A stretch of DNA of 64,000 nt from an uncultured Bacteroides sp. (GCA_900766005.1 CAAFTU010000054.1:62001-126000), one strand, 5' to 3'; counted from the first letter of the stretch, positions 49,070 through 59,300 are shown. The notes: generated from the sequence alone by a model not told the origin. A program made the numbers and translations.

Positions 49070-50359
49070 CTAAAATTTGATGATTCCGCTATCATCGGTT
49101 GCTTCTTCAATCGCAGTTTCTTCTTCCAGCGCCGCTTTATTCTTGATTTTGGCTAAGGTAGCTTTATCACGCTGGTATGTCGGCGAAGATTCTACCATGG
49201 CAATGATGTCGTCATTGTCCATTTCCTCCATATTAAACAAGTAAATATGTCGGCGTTGCACACGTGGTGTATTGCTATTGATATCTTTTCCATAGTAGCG
49301 TTCTCGACGGCTTCGTTTGCGTTCTTCCGCTTCTGCAATTTTTTCCAGCTCTTCTTCCGTACGGTTTGCCAGACGTTCATCCATTTCTTTAAGGTGGATA
49401 TCCTGTATGCCGAATCCGGTAGCTAACAAGGTGATTTTAACTTGGTCACCTAATGTTTCGTCTTTTTCAACACCGTGTTTGGTTTCGATGTTGCGGCTGA
49501 AACGGCTCATGAATTCTTTGACCTCGTCCATTTCACTCATCATCAGTTTGCTTTGTGAACTGTATGAGATGCAGAGCACTACTTTCTTGGCATTGAAAAT
49601 ATCGTTATTGTTCAGCAGAGGAGAGGTCTGGGCATTGTCAATAGCTTTGGTTACACGTCCTTCGCCACTGCCATATCCCGTACCCATAATAGCTACGCCA
49701 CCTTCCTTAAGCACGGTGCGTACGTCGTTGAAGTCGAGGTTGATTTTACCATGCATGGTGATGATGTCGGAAATTCCCTTGGCAGCTACGAGTACGATAT
49801 CGTCGGCTTTATCGTAGGCTTCTTCAAAATCCATTTCGCCGTATATTTCGCTCAGCTTGTCATTTTTAATCACAATCAAGGCATCCACATGCTTGCTGAT
49901 TTCTTCCACACCGTCGAGAGCCTGATCAATTTTTTTGTCAGCTTCCCATTGGTAGGGGATGGTAACGATGGCTACCGTCAATATATCCATATCTTTGGCC
50001 ACTTTGGCAATGACCGGTGCAGCTCCTGTTCCTGTTCCGCCTCCCATCCCTGCAGTGATGAAAACCATCAGGGTGCCGTCACTGAGACGTTCTTTTATTT
50101 CGTCAATGCTGTCTTCAGCATCTTTGCGTGCTTTTTCAGGTTTGTTCCCTGCTCCCAAGCCTTTTCCTAATTGCAGTTTGTTGGGGACGGGGGAATCATT
50201 CAATGCTTTAGAGTCGGTGTTGCATACCATAAATGCTACACCTTCGATGCCTTCCGTGTACATGTGGTTAACGGCGTTGCAACCGCCACCGCCTACACCG
50301 ATTACTTTGATAATCTTCGGTGAATCCGTCGGGAAATCGAATTGTACTGTCTCGTCCAT
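49070..50359 (-). CDS. ftsZ: Cell division GTPase FtsZ
   Basis: FtsZ polymerises into the division ring. The 429-residue protein has IKVIGVGGGGCNAVNHM, the tubulin signature GGGTGTGAAPVIA near residue 108, and NLDFNDVRTVLKEGG with the catalytic T7-loop aspartate. The C-terminal part after about 320 is a variable linker with Arg/Lys and then acidic stretches. The tail ends DDSGIIKF, a short variant of the FtsA/ZipA-binding peptide. It lies directly after ftsA in the dcw cluster. Confidence 0.97.
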   Translation of the reverse strand: MDETVQFDFPTDSPKIIKVIGVGGGGCNAVNHMYTEGIEGVAFMVCNTDSKALNDSPVPNKLQLGKGLGAGNKPEKARKDAEDSIDEIKERLSDGTLMVFITAGMGGGTGTGAAPVIAKVAKDMDILTVAIVTIPYQWEADKKIDQALDGVEEISKHVDALIVIKNDKLSEIYGEMDFEEAYDKADDIVLVAAKGISDIITMHGKINLDFNDVRTVLKEGGVAIMGTGYGSGEGRVTKAIDNAQTSPLLNNNDIFNAKKVVLCISYSSQSKLMMSEMDEVKEFMSRFSRNIETKHGVEKDETLGDQVKITLLATGFGIQDIHLKEMDERLANRTEEELEKIAEAEERKRSRRERYYGKDINSNTPRVQRRHIYLFNMEEMDNDDIIAMVESSPTYQRDKATLAKIKNKAALEEETAIEEATDDSGIIKF

Positions 50360-50416
50360 ATTTTGATAAAATTATGAGTTATACATGATGAATAATGAGC
50401 AACACGGAGAAATGAC

Positions 50417-51844
50417 TTATTTCATGGCATCGTCATCGAAAAATTCTTTGGTCAGGCTGTCAATTTTGCGTTGAATCCAACTCGGACCAGTCTTTTTTCG
50501 GCGCTCTTTTTCTTTCTTTTCCTTTTCTATGCGTGCTTGCTCAGCTTTTTTTGCAGCCTTTTGGGCTTCCCGTTCTTCTTCTTCCTTTTTAAGTTGAGCT
50601 TGCATTTCCTGCTCTTTCAAGTCCGGGTCGTTTTCAAACATATCAGCTGTTTGATTGGGAGTTTCTTCCGGTTGAACAGCGACTGGTTTAGCCTTTATCT
50701 GGCAGCAGTTTTCCGTTCCTTCAAACAGCAAGCCGAACAACGTGTTCTGAGAACCGTCTTTTTTTACGATATCTTTGGATGCATGAATGGTGTAGTGAGG
50801 CACTTTGGCAATTCGGATTTTATCCATTTTGCTGCGTTTGTGCATCATCTCATCAATGTTCTTCAGATTGGAGCCTCCTCCAGTCAGTATGATTCCTGCC
50901 AGCAGTTTGTCTTCATATCCCGATAGCTGTATCAGGTTCCATACGTTGGCTATGATTTCTTCTGCTCGGGCTGCAATGATGTTGTTCAAGTCGTTCAGTC
51001 GGATCACTCGATTGTCATCTTCCAGTTTGCAAACAGCATCTTCTTCCTCGTTATCTTCATACAGCACATCTCCGTAAGTCACTTTCAGCCGTTCAGCTTC
51101 TTCTTCTTCCACTTTTAGGGTAGTGATGTCCCGGGTGATGCTGCTGCTTCCTAAAGGAAGTACGGTGAGAAAGCGGAGCATGTTGTTTTTGTAGATAGAA
51201 ATAGTAGTCGTGTCAGCTCCAAGGTCTACCAGTGCACAGCCCGACCGGCGTTCGTTTTCAGATACAACGGTGTTTGCTGTCACCAGCGGTGAGATAAGTT
51301 GGTCGGCAATAACTATTTTAGCCTGTTCAAAGCAATGTTCCAGATTCTTGCGTACCGATGAACGGGCTACAATATTGAGGAAACGTCCCTCAATGTGGCT
51401 GCCCACCAGTCCCACTGGGCTAGCCTGCAGGTTATTGCCCACCTTGTATTCTTGTGGGGCCACATCCAATATATCCATGTCAATTAAAGGCACAGAAAGG
51501 TTTTCATCACCTATTGAATTAACAAGTTCTTCGGAAATGATGACTTCATCTTCCAAATCACGGCTCACTACGTTGCGCACCGTGCGGAATGACTGTCCGC
51601 CAAGGCCGACATATACTTTACCGATGGTACATTCCAATTCGCTTTCCAGCCTGTTGATAATTGAAGTCAGGCTCTGGCTTGTTTTGTTCAAGTTGAAGAT
51701 GACTCCTTTACGGATGAATGTAGAAGAGTCTTCTTGGGCGTATGCCAATATCTGCATACTTCCGTCACTGTTCTTTTTTCCGGCCACACCGGTTATCTTA
51801 GATGAACCAAGTTCAATAGCTGCGATAAAATCTGTTGTTGCCAT
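50417..51844 (-). CDS. ftsA: Cell division protein FtsA
   Basis: This actin-like ATPase tethers FtsZ to the membrane. The 475-residue protein starts MATTDFIAAIELGSSKITGV; an upstream alternative (51898) lies inside ftsQ and is rejected. Actin-fold motifs include ALVDLGADTTTISIY and ILTGGGSNLKNI. Residues about 390-455 are an unusual acidic, then Lys/Glu/Ala-rich charged region (KEEEEREAQKAAKKAEQAR). It is followed by a C-terminal amphipathic stretch (SWIQRKIDSLTKEFF), the likely membrane anchor. The gap to ftsQ is seven bases. Confidence 0.95.
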   Translation of the reverse strand: MATTDFIAAIELGSSKITGVAGKKNSDGSMQILAYAQEDSSTFIRKGVIFNLNKTSQSLTSIINRLESELECTIGKVYVGLGGQSFRTVRNVVSRDLEDEVIISEELVNSIGDENLSVPLIDMDILDVAPQEYKVGNNLQASPVGLVGSHIEGRFLNIVARSSVRKNLEHCFEQAKIVIADQLISPLVTANTVVSENERRSGCALVDLGADTTTISIYKNNMLRFLTVLPLGSSSITRDITTLKVEEEEAERLKVTYGDVLYEDNEEEDAVCKLEDDNRVIRLNDLNNIIAARAEEIIANVWNLIQLSGYEDKLLAGIILTGGGSNLKNIDEMMHKRSKMDKIRIAKVPHYTIHASKDIVKKDGSQNTLFGLLFEGTENCCQIKAKPVAVQPEETPNQTADMFENDPDLKEQEMQAQLKKEEEEREAQKAAKKAEQARIEKEKKEKERRKKTGPSWIQRKIDSLTKEFFDDDAMK

Positions 51845-51851
51845 ATCTTTA

Positions 51852-52595
51852 TTATTTATTTTCTCGTTTAGTACAAATGATTTGGTTGCTGAACTCAAGG
51901 TTGATGCGTGAATATTTGTTCCAACCTACTTGATTGAGTCCCTTCTTATAGAATTCTTTCAGCCGTTTCAGCTTCTTTTCATAGCCATTAAGTTTACCGA
52001 GGTAAACAATGTGGTCACCTACGCGGGGCACCAGTTCTATGTTGCGATCGGGCAGAATATGAATTTGCTCTATCTGTGCATCCCAAAACGGATTGTTATG
52101 CAAAAATACACCAAACTTATATAAATCGTTCATTGCAAACGATTTTTCTACGTTTCCTGTCACAATTACTCGGTGGGCAACGCATCTGCTGTCCACCGGC
52201 ATGATGGTTCCTTTGTTGTCAATATAATAATTATCTCCTTTGTCGCTCATAATCCGCAGCACAGGAATGCGTTGAGAAACTTCCACGCAGATTTTGGCAT
52301 TAGGGGTCTTGTAGCATTCGGCTACATCAATCAGCGGATGTTTCCCTAGCTCCTGTTCGATGAACTTTGTAGAGATGCGTTCCATTTTTTTTCCGATAGG
52401 ATATATGCCTTTTTTCTGCAGGATACCTTTCAGTTCATCTTTGGTGATGAAACCGGCATATACCGTGTCTTTAATCACCAATTCCAAGTCACGGCAAGTC
52501 TGGTCGGCAGGCTTGCGGTTAAAGGCGCTGACGGCTAAAATGAGATAGGCGAGTAGCACCAGCATGGTGATGGATAAAAGGATTCTCTTAATCAT
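51852..52595 (-). CDS. ftsQ: Cell division protein FtsQ (DivIB type)
   Basis: FtsQ links early and late divisome proteins. The 247-residue protein has one N-terminal membrane helix (IKRILLSITMLVLLAYLILA) and a periplasmic POTRA-type domain (FITKDELKGILQKKGIYPIG, SQRIPVLRIMSDKGDNYYID) followed by the FtsQ beta domain. Sequence similarity to FtsQ is low, as usual, so the call rests on layout and on its position between murC and ftsA. Confidence 0.9.
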   Translation of the reverse strand: MIKRILLSITMLVLLAYLILAVSAFNRKPADQTCRDLELVIKDTVYAGFITKDELKGILQKKGIYPIGKKMERISTKFIEQELGKHPLIDVAECYKTPNAKICVEVSQRIPVLRIMSDKGDNYYIDNKGTIMPVDSRCVAHRVIVTGNVEKSFAMNDLYKFGVFLHNNPFWDAQIEQIHILPDRNIELVPRVGDHIVYLGKLNGYEKKLKRLKEFYKKGLNQVGWNKYSRINLEFSNQIICTKRENK

Positions 52596-52650
52596 AATTA
52601 TACTTTCCTTTTTTGTTAATTCAACGGGTTATGCATGCTGAATGGGAAAG

Positions 52651-54030
52651 TTATTCTTTCGTTTCCAGCAATTCCTTGATAGCGGGTGCATAGTTGTCAA
52701 TGTCACCGGCTCCTAAGGTAATCAAAACTTCTATATCCTTTTCTTTCAGCAGGTGTAATATATCTTCTTTTTTACACAGGCATTTCTGTATGCCAGGGCG
52801 AAGATGATTGTATATCAACTGGCTGCTGACACCGGGAATGGGTTCTTCACGTGCCGGATAGATATCAGTCAGAATCACTTCGTCAAGCAGTGAAAGGCTG
52901 TCGGCAAAGTCGCGGTAGAAATCGCGGGTGCGGGTATAAAGATGCGGTTGGAAGATAGCGGTAATCTTCTTGTCTTTATAAAGTTCGCGCATCGACAATA
53001 CGCTTTGTCTGATTTCTGAAGGATGGTGTGCATAGTCGCTCAAGAAGACCACCCGGTCATTTTTTATTTTGAAGTCAAACCGGCGGTCTACACCACGGAA
53101 ACTGGCCATTCCGGCTTTGATTTCTTCATCGTTCACACCGTTGAGATGGGCCAATGCCATAGCAGCTACCCCATTTTCGATGTTGATGCTTACGGGTACT
53201 CCCAATTGAATGTCATTGATGCGGGTGTCTGGTGCCACAAAGTCTATGAATATCTCTCCGTTTCCGATGCGGATGTTCTCAGCATGAAAGTCGCCCTCAT
53301 CCCTTGAGTATGTATATACACGCACGCCGGGCTGTACCTTAGGTTGCAAGGCTATTCCTTTCCGGATAATTAAGGCTCCTCCGGGTTGGATGAGAGTGGT
53401 GTAATGTTCAAAACTCTCCAGATAGGCTTCTGCGGTTCCGTAGATGTCGAGATGATCGGGATCGGTTGAGGTGATCACAGACATGAACGGAGACAACCAG
53501 TGGAAGGAACGGTCGAACTCATCTGCTTCAATGACTGTATAGGGACTGCTTTCCGACAACAGTAAATTGGTTCCCAGATTCTTGGAAATTCCTCCTAGAA
53601 AAGCCGTACATCCCACGTGCGACTGCTGAAGCAGATGGGCAGTCATGGTAGAGGTGGTGGTTTTGCCGTGTGTACCGGCTACGCACAATCCTTTGCTTGA
53701 GTGAGTGATGGTGCCCAACACTTGTGCCCGTTTGTGGATTTCAAATCCGTTTTCGCGGAAATAGGTCAGTTCCTTATGTTCCTGGGGAACAGCTGGAGTG
53801 AAGATGACAAGCGTGTTTTCTTTTTCTCTGCAGGCTTCCGGAATCAAATCCACGTTTTCTTCAAAGTGAATCTGTGCTCCTTCTGCAATCAGTGACTGGG
53901 TCAGTGGAGTAGGGGTACGATCGTATCCGGCCACTACTTTTCCTTTGAAGAGAAAGTAACGCACCAGTGCACTCATTCCGATACCGCCGGCTCCTACAAA
54001 ATAGACGGATTTTATATTTTCTATGTTCAT
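52651..54030 (-). CDS. murC: UDP-N-acetylmuramate-L-alanine ligase
   Basis: MurC adds L-Ala to UDP-MurNAc. The 459-residue protein has VYFVGAGGIGMSALVRYFL at the N-terminus, the ATP loop CVAGTHGKTTTSTMTAHLL, EADEFDRSFHWLSP, DYAHHPSEIRQS and LITLGAGDIDN near the end. ATG 54030 is chosen because AAGGA lies six bases upstream; an earlier ATG (54051) would overlap the murG stop. It lies ten bases after murG. Confidence 0.97.
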   Translation of the reverse strand: MNIENIKSVYFVGAGGIGMSALVRYFLFKGKVVAGYDRTPTPLTQSLIAEGAQIHFEENVDLIPEACREKENTLVIFTPAVPQEHKELTYFRENGFEIHKRAQVLGTITHSSKGLCVAGTHGKTTTSTMTAHLLQQSHVGCTAFLGGISKNLGTNLLLSESSPYTVIEADEFDRSFHWLSPFMSVITSTDPDHLDIYGTAEAYLESFEHYTTLIQPGGALIIRKGIALQPKVQPGVRVYTYSRDEGDFHAENIRIGNGEIFIDFVAPDTRINDIQLGVPVSINIENGVAAMALAHLNGVNDEEIKAGMASFRGVDRRFDFKIKNDRVVFLSDYAHHPSEIRQSVLSMRELYKDKKITAIFQPHLYTRTRDFYRDFADSLSLLDEVILTDIYPAREEPIPGVSSQLIYNHLRPGIQKCLCKKEDILHLLKEKDIEVLITLGAGDIDNYAPAIKELLETKE

Positions 54031-54040
54031 TATTCCTTGT

Positions 54041-55177
54041 TTATTTATCATATTCTTCAGCCAGTTTGAGTACCTCTTGTGCTATTATCTTAGCAGAATC
54101 GGGTAGTGCGAGTTTGGCAATGTTTTTACTTAAATCGTTTAATTTCTCTTTGTCATTGACCGTAGCCAGTGCTACTTTGAGGAGTGTATCCTTTGCTTCA
54201 CAGTCTTTGACATAGATGGCCGCTTGTTTGTTTACCAAGGCAAGTGCATTTTGGGTCTGATGGTCTTCCGCTACATTAGGTGAGGGTACCAGGATGACCG
54301 GTTTGTGCAACAAGCAGAATTCCGAGATGGAGCCTGCTCCGGCACGGGAGATGACCAGGTCGGCTGCAGCATATGCAGCTGCCATGTCTTTGATAAAGTC
54401 GGTGACATGCAGGTTGGGTAATTTACCTGCCGATTCTACCGCCTTCTTGACGTTCTCAAAATAGTATTTTCCTGTTTGCCAGATAAACTGTACGTCCGGA
54501 TGTTCCTGAATGGTTTTGAGACCGGCTGTCAGTGTTTGGTTGATAGTGCCTGCTCCCAAGCTGCCGCCGACAATCAAAATCGTTTTTTTGTCCGGTTGCA
54601 GTTGAAAAGAACGCAAAGCGTCTTCTTTCGAAGGCATTTCTCTGGTGAGATTCTGACGCACGGGGTTGCCGGTCATGATGATTTTGTCTGCCGGAAAGAA
54701 TTTCTCCATTCCGTCGTATGCCACACAAATTCTATGTGCTTTTTGTGCAAGCAGTTTATTGGTGACACCGGCATATGAATTTTGTTCTTGTATGAGGGTG
54801 GGTATGCCCATCATACCTGCCGTCTTCAGTGTCGGACCACTGGCATATCCTCCTACGCCGACAGCCACCTGTGGATTGAATTCTTTGATAATGCTTCTCG
54901 CCTTCCATTGGCTGCGAAGGAGTTTAAAGAGCACCGGCACATTTTTCCATAAGTGCTTACGGTCGAACCCGGCAATGGGTAGACCGATAATGCGATAACC
55001 GGCATCGGGCACCCGTTGCATTTCCATACGTCCTTCTGCTCCTACGAAAAGAATTTTCGCATCGGGACGCAACTCTTTGATGGCATTGGCAATAGATACC
55101 GCGGGAAAGATATGTCCGCCCGTTCCTCCACCGCTAATGATGATGCGGGTTTCCTTTATATTGTTCGAACTGTTCAT
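54041..55177 (-). CDS. murG: UDP-GlcNAc:lipid I N-acetylglucosaminyltransferase
   Basis: MurG converts lipid I to lipid II on the inner face of the membrane. The 378-residue GT-B protein has RIIISGGGTGGHIFPAVSIA near residue 12, GVGGYASGPTLKTA, ILIVGGSLGAGTINQTL, and SRAGAGSISEFCLLHKPVIL with LVPSPNVAEDHQTQNALAL in the UDP-GlcNAc site. It lies 34 bases after ftsW and directly before murC. Confidence 0.97.
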   Translation of the reverse strand: MNSSNNIKETRIIISGGGTGGHIFPAVSIANAIKELRPDAKILFVGAEGRMEMQRVPDAGYRIIGLPIAGFDRKHLWKNVPVLFKLLRSQWKARSIIKEFNPQVAVGVGGYASGPTLKTAGMMGIPTLIQEQNSYAGVTNKLLAQKAHRICVAYDGMEKFFPADKIIMTGNPVRQNLTREMPSKEDALRSFQLQPDKKTILIVGGSLGAGTINQTLTAGLKTIQEHPDVQFIWQTGKYYFENVKKAVESAGKLPNLHVTDFIKDMAAAYAAADLVISRAGAGSISEFCLLHKPVILVPSPNVAEDHQTQNALALVNKQAAIYVKDCEAKDTLLKVALATVNDKEKLNDLSKNIAKLALPDSAKIIAQEVLKLAEEYDK

Positions 55178-55211
55178 ATCTATATTTTATTTGTTTATTT
55201 TTTTATTGCTG

Positions 55212-56534
55212 TTATTCAAATTTCTCGTCATTGTTTAATATCTGAGCTGTTGGCTCAAATCTTGTCTGAATATCGGAAGCTACAGGGGCATTCGGATCGC
55301 TCATGACATTCTGGGGTAAGCTTTCCTGCTGTTTTTCCATTTCTTCCAGTTCAGACGTGTAGCGGCTGACACTTAAAATCATACCGATATAGGCGCAGTT
55401 GATGAAGGTGGATGTACCTCCTCGGCTGATGAGGGGAAGCGGCTGTCCGGTGATGGGAGCCAGCCCCACTGCCACCATCATGTTGAACAGAGCTTGTGTG
55501 ACCAGTAGCAAGGTGATTCCCATGATGAGAAAAGCCGGAAAAGAGCGGTCGCACTTTTTCATGATTTTACCTGTTCGTATCAGTAGCCAGAGGTAGAGAA
55601 CAACAACGACTGCTCCACCGATCAGTCCCAGCTCTTCTATGATGATGGCAAAGATAAAGTCCGAAAATGCCTGGCTGAGGAAGTCGCGTTGCACGGAGTT
55701 GCCCGGCCCTTTCCCTATGATGTGACTGGTGGCTACTGCTATGCGGGCATGTCCTTTCTGTGCATCTCCGTCTATGTCAAACTTGGCAGCGGGCACATGT
55801 TCGCTGCTGGTAAACTCTAGGATACGGGTTTTCCAGGTGGTGAGCCGTCCTCCCAGCGGGATCTTTTTTAAGGTATCATTGGGGGTGGATACCAGAAACG
55901 TCACGAAGATGCAGGCAGCGGTCAGCAAGATGCCGCCCAGAATCAGCAGTTTTTTGGTAGACACTCTTCCGATGAACATCATGATGTACACCACTCCGAA
56001 GAGCAGCACGGCCGTGGAGTAGTTTTCCGGCAAAATCATGGCGCAGGTAATGCCGGCAATGATCATGATTTGTTTAAAAGCGTTGGGAGCTGCTTCTTCC
56101 TCCGTTTGTCCTCTCGACAAGATATTGGCTGTCACGATGATAACTCCCATCTTGGCAAACTCGGACGGCTGAAATGTAATTCCGCATATTTTTATCCACC
56201 GGCCGGCTTCATTAATCTTTTCGATGATAAAGATGCCTCCAATGTTTAGATCATCAAATAAAAGCAGCATCAGCAGGAAGATCCCCGATATGGGCAACAT
56301 GAAAAAAGGAATTGCCTTAAACCATTTGTAGCTGAGGTTATGAACCAAGATCAGAATGGCTGTTCCTATCAGCAGGAATATACAATGTTTGGCAATCGGA
56401 TCCCAGTGGTCTCCGCTTTTGTAGGTCAGTGTAGACGCTGCAGAGAACACCTCGATAATGGAAATCAGACAGAGGAACAGGAAGATAATCCAAATTACTT
56501 TGTCGCCTTTGAATATGCTTTTTATTAAATCCAC
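55212..56534 (-). CDS. ftsW: Septal peptidoglycan polymerase FtsW (SEDS family)
   Basis: FtsW polymerises lipid II during division together with FtsI. The 440-residue protein has about ten membrane helices and SEDS blocks: FQPSEFAKMGVIIVTANIL, KGPGNSVQRDFLSQAFSDFI with the catalytic-loop region, and GLAPITGQPLPLISRGGTST near the end. The start is a GTG (56534); no in-frame ATG lies upstream before the murD stop. The C-terminal 60 residues after the last helix are a cytoplasmic tail. It lies 19 bases after murD. Confidence 0.94.
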   Translation of the reverse strand: MDLIKSIFKGDKVIWIIFLFLCLISIIEVFSAASTLTYKSGDHWDPIAKHCIFLLIGTAILILVHNLSYKWFKAIPFFMLPISGIFLLMLLLFDDLNIGGIFIIEKINEAGRWIKICGITFQPSEFAKMGVIIVTANILSRGQTEEEAAPNAFKQIMIIAGITCAMILPENYSTAVLLFGVVYIMMFIGRVSTKKLLILGGILLTAACIFVTFLVSTPNDTLKKIPLGGRLTTWKTRILEFTSSEHVPAAKFDIDGDAQKGHARIAVATSHIIGKGPGNSVQRDFLSQAFSDFIFAIIIEELGLIGGAVVVVLYLWLLIRTGKIMKKCDRSFPAFLIMGITLLLVTQALFNMMVAVGLAPITGQPLPLISRGGTSTFINCAYIGMILSVSRYTSELEEMEKQQESLPQNVMSDPNAPVASDIQTRFEPTAQILNNDEKFE

Positions 56535-56553
56535 GTCGTTAGTGATTAAAAGT

Positions 56554-57888
56554 TTAAAGTTCTCTTACACATTGCTTGAACTGGTTTCCCCGGTCTTCGT
56601 AGCTCTTGAAGAGGTCGAACGAAGCACAGCAGGGGCTCAGTAATACCGTTTCTCCCTTCTTAGCCAGTCGGTAGGCTGCTTCAACGGCATCTTTCATGCC
56701 GGTCTGCACATCTGCCACAGGCAGACCGAGCCGGTCGAAGAACGCATGCAGTTTCTCGTTGTGCAATCCCAGGTATACCAGTGCCGAGCATTTCTCGCGC
56801 ACCAGGTCCTCAATTTCGCTGTAGTCGTTTCCTTTGTCTTTGCCTCCCAGAATCAAGACCGTTTTCGTAGTCATGCTTTGCAAGGCATACCAGCAAGAGT
56901 TTACGTTGGTTGCTTTGGAGTCGTTGATAAAGTCGATACCTCGAACGCGTGTTACTTTTTCCAACCGGTGCTCCACTCCTTTGAAATCAGAGAGTGCTTT
57001 GCGGATATTTTCTTTCGCAATGCCTGCCACGTTGGCAGAAATACCTGCTGCGAGCGAGTTGTAGAGGTTGTGCTGACCGGTAAGAGCCAGTGCCTCCTGC
57101 TCCATGTTGAATGCAATCGGTTCGTCAATTTTTACCTCTTCATCTTCCACATAGGCAATCACTCCGTCCTCTTTTACTGCTGCAAACGGATATAAGTGTG
57201 CCTTTAAACCGTGTTTAGCCAGTTCTCTTTTGATGATAGGGTCATCATTCCAGAAGATGAATGCATCTTCCGGAGTCTGGTTCTGTGTGATGCGGAATTT
57301 GGCATCGATATAATTCTGCATACAATGGTCATAGCGGTCGAGATGGTCGGGCGTGATATTCATCAGCACGGCAATGTTGGCGCGGAACTGGTACATGTTG
57401 TCCAATTGGAATGAACTCAGCTCAATGACGTAATAGTCATAATTTTCAGTAGCCACCTGCAATGCAAGGCTGTTGCCGATGTTGCCTGCCAGTCCCACAT
57501 TCAGACCTGCACTTTTGAAAATGTGGTAAATCAGTGAAGTGGTCGTGGTCTTTCCGTTCGAACCGGTGATACAAATCATCTTGGCATTGGTATAGCGTCC
57601 GGCAAATTCAATTTCTGATATAATCGGTGTACCCTGAGCTTTCAGTTTGAGAATGAGCGGAGAATCGTTCGGGATCCCCGGGCTTTTAATCACCTCATCG
57701 GCATCCAGAATAAGTTCCTCGCTATGTCTTCCTTCTTCCCAAGCAATCTTGTATTCGTCGAGAAGGGCCTTGTATTTGTCTTTGATGGCCGACATATCCG
57801 AAACGAATGTCTCAAATCCTTTTACTTTTGCTAACACGGCTGCACCAGCGCCGCTTTCTCCTGCTCCTAAAATTACAATTTTTCTCAT
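56554..57888 (-). CDS. murD: UDP-N-acetylmuramoyl-L-alanine-D-glutamate ligase
   Basis: MurD adds D-Glu. The 444-residue protein has IVILGAGESGAGAAVLAKVKG, KSPGIPNDSPLI, the ATP loop CITGSNGKTTTTSLIYHIF near residue 110, MNITPDHLDRYDHCMQNYI, HNLYNSLAAGISA, and INDSKATNVNSCWYALQSM. It lies in the usual place between mraY and ftsW. The 98-base gap to mraY is the longest inside the cluster. Confidence 0.97.
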   Translation of the reverse strand: MRKIVILGAGESGAGAAVLAKVKGFETFVSDMSAIKDKYKALLDEYKIAWEEGRHSEELILDADEVIKSPGIPNDSPLILKLKAQGTPIISEIEFAGRYTNAKMICITGSNGKTTTTSLIYHIFKSAGLNVGLAGNIGNSLALQVATENYDYYVIELSSFQLDNMYQFRANIAVLMNITPDHLDRYDHCMQNYIDAKFRITQNQTPEDAFIFWNDDPIIKRELAKHGLKAHLYPFAAVKEDGVIAYVEDEEVKIDEPIAFNMEQEALALTGQHNLYNSLAAGISANVAGIAKENIRKALSDFKGVEHRLEKVTRVRGIDFINDSKATNVNSCWYALQSMTTKTVLILGGKDKGNDYSEIEDLVREKCSALVYLGLHNEKLHAFFDRLGLPVADVQTGMKDAVEAAYRLAKKGETVLLSPCCASFDLFKSYEDRGNQFKQCVREL

Positions 57889-57986
57889 TTACATTGATGT
57901 GTCCCTTGATGTCAATCGGGTGTTGCCTGCTGGCTGAACACATATCTTAAAGATTAATAATTGGGTTAATGCTCTCTCTGTAGAGG

Positions 57987-59255
57987 TTATCTAATTTTCA
58001 ATGTGATAATGGTTATCGCTGCCAATACAATCGTAACAATCCAAAAACGGACGGTGATTTTTGATTCGTGAAACAGCTGTTCGGGTTTCGTAAACTTCAC
58101 GCTGCATCCCGGTTCGATTAAACTCATGGATGTGCGGAAGTGATCGTGAATCGGAGTCCGTTTGAAAAGTCGTTGCTTCACTCCCTTCCGTTTGCCGGCT
58201 TTGTAGTAGGCTCTCTGTAGAATGACCGACAGATTCTCTACCAGAAAGACTCCGCATAGGATGGGTATCAGCAATTCTTTGTGGATGATAATGGCAAATA
58301 CAGCAATGATTCCTCCGATGGTCAGACTGCCTGTATCTCCCATGAATACTTGAGCCGGGTATGCATTGTACCACAGAAATCCAATCATGGCACCGATAAA
58401 GGCGCAAATGTAGATTACCAGTTCTTCCGAACCAGGTATATACATGATATTCAGATAGCTGGCAAACTCCATGTGGGAGGATACATAGGCCAGGATACCC
58501 AGGGTAGCTCCGATGATGGCAGAGTTACCCGCGGCCATTCCGTCCATTCCGTCGTTCAGGTTGGCTCCGTTGGATACAGCTGTTACCACAAAGATGGTGA
58601 CGATGACAAACAGCACCCAGCCGGCCGTTTGTGCATGGTCGCCCATGAACGATACCAGGTCTGCATAGTCGAGGTTGTTGTTCTTGAAAAACGGAATCGT
58701 CGTTTGGGTCGACTTTAAATCTTTTTGTCCGTGCACCACTTCAATTTCCTGTCCGGGTGTATGCACTTCCGTATTTTCACGGATCACCACATCCGGGCTG
58801 AGATACAAGGTCAGTCCCACAATCAGTCCCAAACCCACCTGACCGATGATCTTAAACTTGCCATGCAGTCCTTCTTTGTCTTTTTTGAAAATTTTGATGT
58901 AGTCATCCGCAAAGCCCAATGTGCCCAGCCAGATGGTGGTAATCAGCATCAAAATCATATAGACATTGTTCAGCTCGCCCAGCAGCAGACAAGGAATAAG
59001 AATAGCGACAATGATGATGACGCCTCCCATGCTCGGAACGCCCACTTTGTTCACACCGAACGGGTCGGTCTTTGCATCACGTTGCGTTTCCGTAATCTGC
59101 TTTGTTTTCAGCAGGTGGATGAATCGATCACCCCAGATGCTCGAAATGAGCAGAGCCAGGATGACTGCCATGAGTGCGCGGAAAGAAGTATAACCAAACA
59201 TTCCCGCTCCCGGAACATTAAGCTTGTTAAGCCATTCAAACAAATAATATAACAT
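57987..59255 (-). CDS. mraY: Phospho-MurNAc-pentapeptide transferase MraY
   Basis: MraY transfers phospho-MurNAc-pentapeptide to undecaprenyl phosphate, giving lipid I. The 422-residue membrane protein has PSMGGVIIIVAIL, the aspartate motif GFADDYIKIFKKDKEGL, LNDGMDGMAAGNSAIIGA and VFMGDTGSLTIGG. It is about 60 residues longer than E. coli MraY because of a hydrophilic insertion after the fourth or fifth helix (VIRENTEVHTPGQEIEVVHG and following), a feature of Bacteroidetes homologues. About ten membrane helices. Confidence 0.97.
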   Translation of the reverse strand: MLYYLFEWLNKLNVPGAGMFGYTSFRALMAVILALLISSIWGDRFIHLLKTKQITETQRDAKTDPFGVNKVGVPSMGGVIIIVAILIPCLLLGELNNVYMILMLITTIWLGTLGFADDYIKIFKKDKEGLHGKFKIIGQVGLGLIVGLTLYLSPDVVIRENTEVHTPGQEIEVVHGQKDLKSTQTTIPFFKNNNLDYADLVSFMGDHAQTAGWVLFVIVTIFVVTAVSNGANLNDGMDGMAAGNSAIIGATLGILAYVSSHMEFASYLNIMYIPGSEELVIYICAFIGAMIGFLWYNAYPAQVFMGDTGSLTIGGIIAVFAIIIHKELLIPILCGVFLVENLSVILQRAYYKAGKRKGVKQRLFKRTPIHDHFRTSMSLIEPGCSVKFTKPEQLFHESKITVRFWIVTIVLAAITIITLKIR

Positions 59256-59300
59256 TTTCTTTACTCTTTGTTGAGCAGCTCCTTGCTGCTCGTTCTCTTG

